Part shown: positions 59,403-64,000 of the stretch, piece by piece
Numbering within the stretch: the first letter of the stretch is position 1
Layout of the letters: each line of letters opens with the position of its first letter
Assembly (NCBI RefSeq): GCF_040081985.1
Contig: NZ_JBEBMH010000022.1
Coordinates: 1-64,000, forward strand
DNA: 64,000 bases
Direction: 5' to 3'
From: Kumtagia yinganensis
GTDB lineage: Bacteria; Pseudomonadota; Alphaproteobacteria; Rhizobiales; Rhizobiaceae
Program-made: the position numbers and the translations under genes
The notes under the pieces: generated by a model
Seen by the model: only the letters and a program-made list of their open reading frames with translations
The model's database searches: none
Told to the model about the DNA's origin: nothing

Positions 59403-59599
59403 ATGTGGAGTCGCCGCGAGGCTCAGGAAACCGACCCGATGGTGTCAGGCTCTTGCAGGAGTGCTGCGACGTGATCGTCGCAAAGCACTTTCTTGAATCG
59501 CGATCGGAGAGGTGGGAGGAAATTGCAAGCGCACTCATTCTTGCGTTCCAGCGTGGGGTCAGAGATCGGGACGAACTTATCCGGCTCGCCAACGTCTGA
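59403..59599 (+). pseudogene. 75-residue helical protein (copy B), frameshifted
   Basis: The ATG at 59403 opens MWSRREAQETDPM as in copy A, but one base is missing between about 59428 and 59446 relative to copy A. The rest, RLLQECCDVIVAKHFLESRS through ELIRLANV, is in another frame and ends at 59599. The gene is inactivated while its paralogue at 53748 is intact. Confidence 0.75.
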
Positions 59600-59747
59600 G
59601 GGCTCGAGAAGATTAGGTGGGCTGTTCCCGGACGTTCATACCGCCGACCATACCGCCGACACCTCAGCCAGCATCCGGCAGGGTGGCCATTTGGAGTTGA
59701 CGTCAGAGCGAGCCGGTCCACGGTCACAGCTAAATATTCACAATGGC

Positions 59748-59772
59748 GGAACATGCGGGACCACAGAATGTT
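59748..59772 (+). promoter_or_regulatory. EcfG-like promoter of the DUF3618 operon
   Basis: GGAAC (59748-59752), 17 bases, GTT (59770-59772), about 27 bases before the 24-residue gene. The base before GTT is T, not C, so the match is slightly weaker than at the other sites. Confidence 0.5.
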
Positions 59773-59798
59773 GTGATGAACACGGAGGAAGCAAGGCA

Positions 59799-59873
59799 AT
59801 GAACGGTGTGATTTATTTGATCGGACTGGTTGTAGTGGTCCTTGCAGTACTTTCCCTCCTCGGCCTTCACTAG
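59799..59873 (+). CDS. 24-residue membrane peptide
   Basis: The peptide MNGVIYLIGLVVVVLAVLSL plus LGLH is a single hydrophobic helix. CGGAGGAAGC precedes the ATG at a good distance. Similar tiny genes open holin-like/DUF3618 clusters in other Rhizobiales. It is nine bases before the next gene. Confidence 0.65.
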   Translation: MNGVIYLIGLVVVVLAVLSLLGLH

Positions 59874-59882
59874 GAGAGCGCT

Positions 59883-60476
59883 ATGCAAGGGCAACCCGGA
59901 TCACAGTCCGATTTCGAATCGGCGAAGGCTGAAGTTACCGCCAAAATCGAGGAAGGAAAGCGCACGGCGTCGGAGGCATTTCATGAGGCCAAAGACGAAG
60001 TGACAAGGAAGGCTGGCGAATACGCCGAGGAAGCAAAGGCAACTCTTTTTGAGCAAGCCGAGGGCACTCAGCGCGACGTCAGCTCCAACTTGAAGGCATT
60101 CGGAGGGGCGTTGCGGGCTGCAAGCGAGCATCTGGCAAATGCGGACCAGCGAACAGCTTCGAAATTCGTTCTTGACGCTGCAGGAGGGTTAGAGCGGCTG
60201 TCTTCCTCCCTCAAGGACAAACCGTTCGAGGAAGTCCTTGGTGAAATTCGGACCTTCGGACGGGAAAATTCTGGAGCACTTATCGCCGGCTCGGTCCTCG
60301 CGGGCCTTGCGCTTGGCCGCTTCATCAAGAGTTCCGCGGTCCCCGCCCAATCGCCACAGGCCGGGTCCAAGGGTCGAGACGACGCGGCGTCAGACTGGGC
60401 CGAGGGCGGAGAGTCTCCCCTCAGCGACGATCCAAATGAAAGCGGGATCAATCCGAGCGTGGGGACAGGTCCATGA
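59883..60476 (+). CDS. Stress-related helical protein, nutrient-deprivation-induced type
   Basis: The 197-residue protein is mostly amphipathic helix (FESAKAEVTAKIEEGKRTAS, EAFHEAKDEVTRKAGEYAEE), followed by a short hydrophobic segment (SGALIAGSVLAGLALGRFI) and an acidic disordered tail. It matches the late-embryogenesis-like/nutrient-deprivation-induced proteins that precede holin-like and DUF3618 genes in Rhizobiales. It overlaps the next gene by ATGA. A membrane-surface protective role is inferred. Confidence 0.7.
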   Translation: MQGQPGSQSDFESAKAEVTAKIEEGKRTASEAFHEAKDEVTRKAGEYAEEAKATLFEQAEGTQRDVSSNLKAFGGALRAASEHLANADQRTASKFVLDAAGGLERLSSSLKDKPFEEVLGEIRTFGRENSGALIAGSVLAGLALGRFIKSSAVPAQSPQAGSKGRDDAASDWAEGGESPLSDDPNESGINPSVGTGP

Positions 60477-60868
60477 ACGACTCTTCGGACGGGCGCGGTC
60501 TGGTGACGCTGATCGGCGATCTGGCTCAACAGGTGACCACTTTACTCCAGACTGAGGGCAAACTTCTTCGGTCGGAAATGTCCGACAAACTAAGCAAGAT
60601 TGGGACCGGGGCTGTCGAGGTGTTGGGTGGCGCGATTTGCCTGCTCGCGGCCCTGATGGTGCTCTTGCAAGCCCTGGTCATCGCGTTAGCCAACGCCGGT
60701 CTCGGACCAGGCTGGTCGTCACTGCTCGTTGGAATAGCTGTGGCGGTTGTGGGTGTGGTGCTTCTGCGTTCAGGAGCTGCCACGATGAAGCCGGAGGATT
60801 TGGCGCCGGAACGGACACAAGAACAATTGAAGCGCGATGTGCGCGTGGTGAAGGAGCAGCTCAAATGA
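60473..60868 (+). CDS. Phage-holin-like (DUF1469 family) membrane protein
   Basis: The 131-residue protein has two membrane helices (VEVLGGAICLLAALMVLLQA and SLLVGIAVAVVGVVLLRSG) after an amphipathic start (LVTLIGDLAQQVTTLLQTEG). This is the DUF1469/phage_holin_3_6 pattern. Despite the name it is not phage-borne here; it sits in a chromosomal stress operon, overlapping both neighbours by ATGA. Confidence 0.85.
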   Translation: MNDSSDGRGLVTLIGDLAQQVTTLLQTEGKLLRSEMSDKLSKIGTGAVEVLGGAICLLAALMVLLQALVIALANAGLGPGWSSLLVGIAVAVVGVVLLRSGAATMKPEDLAPERTQEQLKRDVRVVKEQLK

Positions 60869-61794
60869 GCGAGAGAACCACTGCCGAATTGGAACGTGAT
60901 GCCGAAGCGGCGCGCGCCCGTGTGGCCGATACTGCGGAGTCGATCCGCAATCGAATGACGCCCGGCCAGATGATAGACGAGTTCTCCGGCCTTTTCTCAG
61001 GCGGCGACGGGGCGACCGCACTCGGCAACTTGAAGGCTCAAGTGCGAGACAATCCCTTACCGCTTACGTTGATCGGGACGGGTCTTGCTTGGCTCATGCT
61101 GGGAAATGGACCCACATCGCATGCACCGTCTCAGGGCAGTGGTCTAAATGGGCCAGCGGCCAGACCTGACTTCGGCAATTCGAGCGTTGGCGACGCTGCC
61201 TCGCGCAGCGGGGGACCGAGCGCGAGCATCAAAACAGCCGCTAGCGAGTCGGCGAGCGCATTGGAGGATATGGTGTCGGATGCGGCCCGATCCGCGAAGT
61301 CGATAGCGGCGGATACATCGGAGGCAGTTCGAGACAATCTTTCGGAGGGCAAACGATGGGTTGAAGACATCGCCGGCGGAGCGACTAACAGTGTTGGGGA
61401 TATCGCAGCGAAAGCTCGCCAATCCGCAACTGACTTGTTTGAAAATGAGCCGCTGATCATCGCGGCGTTAGGTTTGGCAGTCGGAACCGCCATCGGTGCG
61501 ATGCTGCCTCGGACCACACTCGAGGATCAAAATCTCGGCGCGCATTCGGATAAAGTCCGCGGAGCCGCGAAAGATTTGATGGAGAAGGGAGTGGAAGGAG
61601 CAAAGGAAGTTGCAGCTGACGCTTACCAGACTGTCAAAGACGAAGCGGACCGGGTTGGGATGAGTCAAACTGGCGACACATCGCTCGTCGGCAAAGTGAC
61701 CGAAGTCGTCAAATCCACATCTGCAAAGACCGAGGATGCGATACGTGAGAAGATCGTTCCGCCTCACCCCGCGCGATCTTTGGAGCTTGATTGA
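60865..61794 (+). CDS. DUF3618 family membrane protein
   Basis: The 309-residue protein starts with the DUF3618 signature (TTAELERDAEAARARVADTA, ESIRNRMTPGQMIDEFSG), then a hydrophobic segment LPLTLIGTGLAWLMLGNGP, a long Ala/Ser-rich helical region, and a second membrane segment EPLIIAALGLAVGTAIGAML. It ends with helical LEA-like repeats (MEKGVEGAKEVAADAYQTVK). It completes the four-gene operon. Function unknown; the architecture suggests membrane protection. Confidence 0.85.
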   Translation: MSERTTAELERDAEAARARVADTAESIRNRMTPGQMIDEFSGLFSGGDGATALGNLKAQVRDNPLPLTLIGTGLAWLMLGNGPTSHAPSQGSGLNGPAARPDFGNSSVGDAASRSGGPSASIKTAASESASALEDMVSDAARSAKSIAADTSEAVRDNLSEGKRWVEDIAGGATNSVGDIAAKARQSATDLFENEPLIIAALGLAVGTAIGAMLPRTTLEDQNLGAHSDKVRGAAKDLMEKGVEGAKEVAADAYQTVKDEADRVGMSQTGDTSLVGKVTEVVKSTSAKTEDAIREKIVPPHPARSLELD

Positions 61795-62511
61795 ACCGTG
61801 GGGTGATACTTATCGGGCGACTAAGTTCGCAGTTCTAACGGCTTCACCGACGCTCGCCGCCGCCGATTTGGTCATGATTTGAACTCGGCCACCGCGATCC
61901 GCTCGGCTGCAAAGGGCAGCCGGGCCAAAACTTGGTGGGCCTCTTCGAACAGGCAAAGTCCGTCCTTAACCATCCAGCGATGAACCAAACGGTTGGCGCT
62001 CGAGCATTGGCCCAGATCGGACTTTGTCGTTGCGGCATCGAGGGAACAAGGAACTTCCTCATGTCGTCCGATGCCGATGAACAAAAGCATGCCGAAGCGC
62101 TACCACCGCAACTCGCCTCGCCAAAGAAACTGGGATCGCCAGGGCCTAGGCTGCCTAACTTGTAGGTCTGCTCGGCCCGAACTGGACATCCCTTGTCCGT
62201 GAAGCGAGATTGCTTCGAAGGCGGCGGTAGCCGCAAGATGGCACCGGTCGATTGTCGATGCTTCGTTCAGGTCATCAGGCCTTCGAAAGTATCGATCGGG
62301 CAAAGATAGAGATCACACCGGTGATCGAATGGAGGTCGCAGTGACTGCGGGCGAAGACGAGACTTGGTGGCGCCGAGCTATTCGGTTCGGCGCTCCGCAC
62401 TTGCAAAAGACTCAGACCTCGGCCGTGTTTCCGTTTCAGTCTCCCCAAAACGTGGGCCTACCAACAAATGAAGCAAAGTCGCCGGCGGCCCTTCGCAGTT
62501 GGGTTTATCGC
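61795..62511. other. Largely gene-free stretch; one weak minus-strand frame
   Basis: Of these 717 bases only a 72-codon minus-strand frame at 61872-62090 looks partly protein-like (RLVHRWMVKDGLCLFEEAHQ at its C-terminal half). It has no good start or ribosome-binding site and I do not call it a gene. The rest shows nothing I can support. Confidence 0.35.
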
Positions 62512-63800
62512 TTAGATCACAACGAAATCGGCTGCGGTGATTGTGGGCGATCCCGCGAGCGACGCGAACTTGATTGCTCCGTAAGTGCCGCCTGAGCCGT
62601 CCCTGTCGAAGTAAAGGTTGCCGGTGTCCGAATTATACAGGATGCGGTCGCTGGCATCCTTGGCCGATATTGCGATGTCCTTAAAAGCGCTGTCAGGTAG
62701 CGCCCCGATCACCAGGCCGATGAAGAGGGCGTTGTCGACGTGGATCGTGTCATCAACGCGGTTTAAGTCGGTGATGGTGTCGACATTGGTCGCGGCATTC
62801 AATGCCGTGTTGAAGATAAAGATGTCGGCTCCCTTGTGGCCAGTCAGTGTATCGTTGCCGGTATAGCCTTTGATGGCGTCGTTGCCGGCGCCGCCATTGA
62901 TGGCGTTGTTCGCGGCGTTGCCGAAGACGTTGTCGTTGTAGTTCGACCCCGATAGGTTCTCGATCGAGTTGAAGGCGTCGCCCGTGGCGTCGCCCGAATT
63001 GATCGCCGGGTTGGCGAGGCTGACAGTGACGGCCTTGGTCGCCGAGGCATAGGACGCCCGGTCCAATCCGCTGCCTCCGCTCAGATAGTCAGCGCCGGTG
63101 CCGCCCATAAGCGTGTCGTTGCCGTCACCGCCGAATAGGCGACTGTTGCCGGCGCCGGCATAGAGCTTGTCGACGCCGACTTCGCCCAGCACGTTGCCGT
63201 CGATGGTCCCGAGCCGGCCGTCATAAAGATCATCACCTTCACCCAGGAAGGCGTCGCCGATCATCTTGCCGGTGTTGGTTATGAGGTCTTTCGACGGTCC
63301 GTTGGATACGAAGGAGTTTTGAGCGCTCGCGATCGTCCCGGAATTGCTGACGGTGAGCGTTTCGGAGGCGAAGTGATAGACAGCGATGCGTCGGCGTTCA
63401 CGATTCCAGTGTTGATGAAGCTCGAACTCGTGGCCGGAAGGGGGCCGTCGGAACGGAAGGAAGCAGCCACGGCTTCGACGATCGCCGACGCTTCCTGTGC
63501 GATGAGACCGTGATTGACGATCTGCTGGCCGTCCCCAAAGAGGCGTATGCTGTTTCCTTCGAATGCACGAACCTGGCCGGTGGCCTCCACGGTGACACTG
63601 TTTGGCCCTCCTCCGGGATAGAAGCCGAGGACGATCGCGTCACCATAGCTCGCGACCGTTCCGGCAACGATGACCTCGTGGCCGTCGGTGACACCCGAAT
63701 GTATCACGCCGTTCAGGAAGACCTGCTGGGCAATGAACACGTCGTCGTCGTCGACCAGTGTGGGGGACGTCGTGCCGCTTTGCGGGAAATGCCATGCCAT
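62512..63800 (-). pseudogene. RTX-type calcium-binding protein, frameshifted
   Basis: The start MAWHFPQSGTTSPTLVDDDD lacks a Sec signal, as expected for type I secretion. The N-terminal half (VASYGDAIVLGFYPGGG, INTGIVNADAS) is a beta-helix-like repeat region. Near 63385 the frame breaks and continues in another frame with FASETLTVSNSGTIASAQNS. Then come RTX nonapeptides (GGDGNDTLMGGTGADYLSGG, GGAGNDAIKGYTGNDTLTG) and a secretion-signal-like end TITAADFVVI. One indel separates the halves (63279-63800 and 62512-63264 with extension). No secretion genes are in the window. Confidence 0.8.
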
Positions 63801-63850
63801 GATCGCGCTCCGTGTATGCCCGCCCGGAAAATGACCGTGCCGGCGTGAAT

Positions 63851-64000
63851 TCACGACAAGAGCTTAGCACGCCAGTTGCGTGCGAGGTCTCGACGCTTCG
63901 GCCTTGGCACCTGCGTCTGGCGCTTCTCATTCCAATGCAGGCTGAGCGTCTGATCTACTTTCTTCACGCCCCATGCATCTGCGGAGCTTGGCACGAGATC
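63851..64000 (-). CDS. Possible C-terminal end of an unidentified protein (cut by window edge)
   Basis: A minus-strand frame open from the window edge reads 49 codons to a TGA at 63851 (DLVPSSADAWGVKKVDQTLS ... ending RNWRAKLLS). It is basic and matches no family I recognise. The stop is 50 bases before the RTX gene start. Weak support: open frame only. Confidence 0.3.
   Translation of the reverse strand, partial: DLVPSSADAWGVKKVDQTLSLHWNEKRQTQVPRPKRRDLARNWRAKLLS

Larger units (their letters stand above)
57292..59640. repeat. Duplicated stress-gene block, copy B
   Basis: Same gene order and strands as copy A (52018-54380): BA14K, DUF1236, divergent 30-residue protein, 75-residue protein. 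The divergent promoters are conserved too. Here the last gene is frameshifted and the iron-permease-like gene is absent, while a hydrolase remnant is inserted upstream of BA14K. Confidence 0.8.

Noticed and set aside
60473..60868. A prophage lysis module, because of the holin-like protein
   Set aside because: The gene is in a four-gene chromosomal operon with LEA-like and DUF3618 proteins and an EcfG-like promoter; no endolysin or other phage genes adjoin it.
61844..62236. A 130-codon minus-strand gene
   Set aside because: Competes with another minus-strand frame (61872-62090) that reads slightly better; neither has a convincing start or family match.

Overview
The window looks like a chromosomal segment of a GC-rich alphaproteobacterium of the order Rhizobiales (Hyphomicrobiales), most like Mesorhizobium and its relatives. 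This is inferred from BA14K and DUF1236 exported proteins, a holin-like/DUF3618 stress operon, HWE-type histidine kinases, a RpoE-ChrR singlet-oxygen module, a groESL operon with a CIRCE site, and promoter motifs of the two alphaproteobacterial stress sigma factors (RpoE/ECF11 and EcfG). No rRNA gene, complete tRNA gene, CRISPR array or replication origin was seen.

Layout. 0.4-8.8 kb: a compact RpoE-ChrR photo-oxidative stress regulon (sigma, anti-sigma, DUF1295, cyclopropane-fatty-acid-synthase-type methyltransferase, membrane protein; divergent flavin oxidoreductase and DUF1365; DUF2147, photolyase, DUF2177). Three sites with the same TGATCC-N18-TAG architecture sit at the head of each transcription unit. 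9.0-12.7 kb: a KaiC-like double ATPase followed by two HWE/HisKA_2 kinases, behind an EcfG-type promoter. 13.3-15.8 kb: an IS110-family element, a 156-bp MITE-like element and a frameshifted methyltransferase. 15.9-21.2 kb: GMC oxidoreductase, alpha/beta hydrolase divergent from an OhrR-type MarR regulator with palindromic operators, SDR plus NTF2-like pair, LysR regulator. 21.7-27.1 kb: an accessory region with frameshifted genes, an HhH-GPD-like protein, a papain-like peptidase, DUF3768 and a short tyrosine integrase beside a tRNA-Ser-like 3' end. 27.5-30.0 kb: groESL. 30.2-41.3 kb: a frameshifted small gene, an IS3 remnant, a secreted sulfatase cluster, pseudogenes, a Spo11/TopoVI-A-like protein fused into a mosaic of ParB debris, and a double cold-shock-domain protein. 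41.6-49.4 kb: a 1903-residue soluble poly-HAMP hybrid kinase translationally coupled to a second hybrid kinase. 49.8-51.9 kb: a prophage remnant. 52.0-61.8 kb: two diverged copies of a stress gene block with matching divergent EcfG promoters, flanking a two-component pair and a Gly/Asn-repeat protein, then the 24-residue-protein/DUF3618 operon. 62.5-64 kb: a frameshifted RTX-type protein.

How it fits together. Most of the window reads as environmental stress sensing and protection: singlet oxygen and light damage (RpoE-ChrR, photolyase, lipid modification), general stress (at least seven EcfG-like sites), heat/protein folding (groESL), cold shock, and large soluble kinases. Mobile and decaying DNA is inserted between these modules. 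About ten accessory genes carry one apparent frameshift each, several near short homopolymer runs, while very long core genes are intact. Either the accessory DNA is decaying or the assembly holds small indels. All identifications rest on reading the sequence and on remembered family features; no database search was run.
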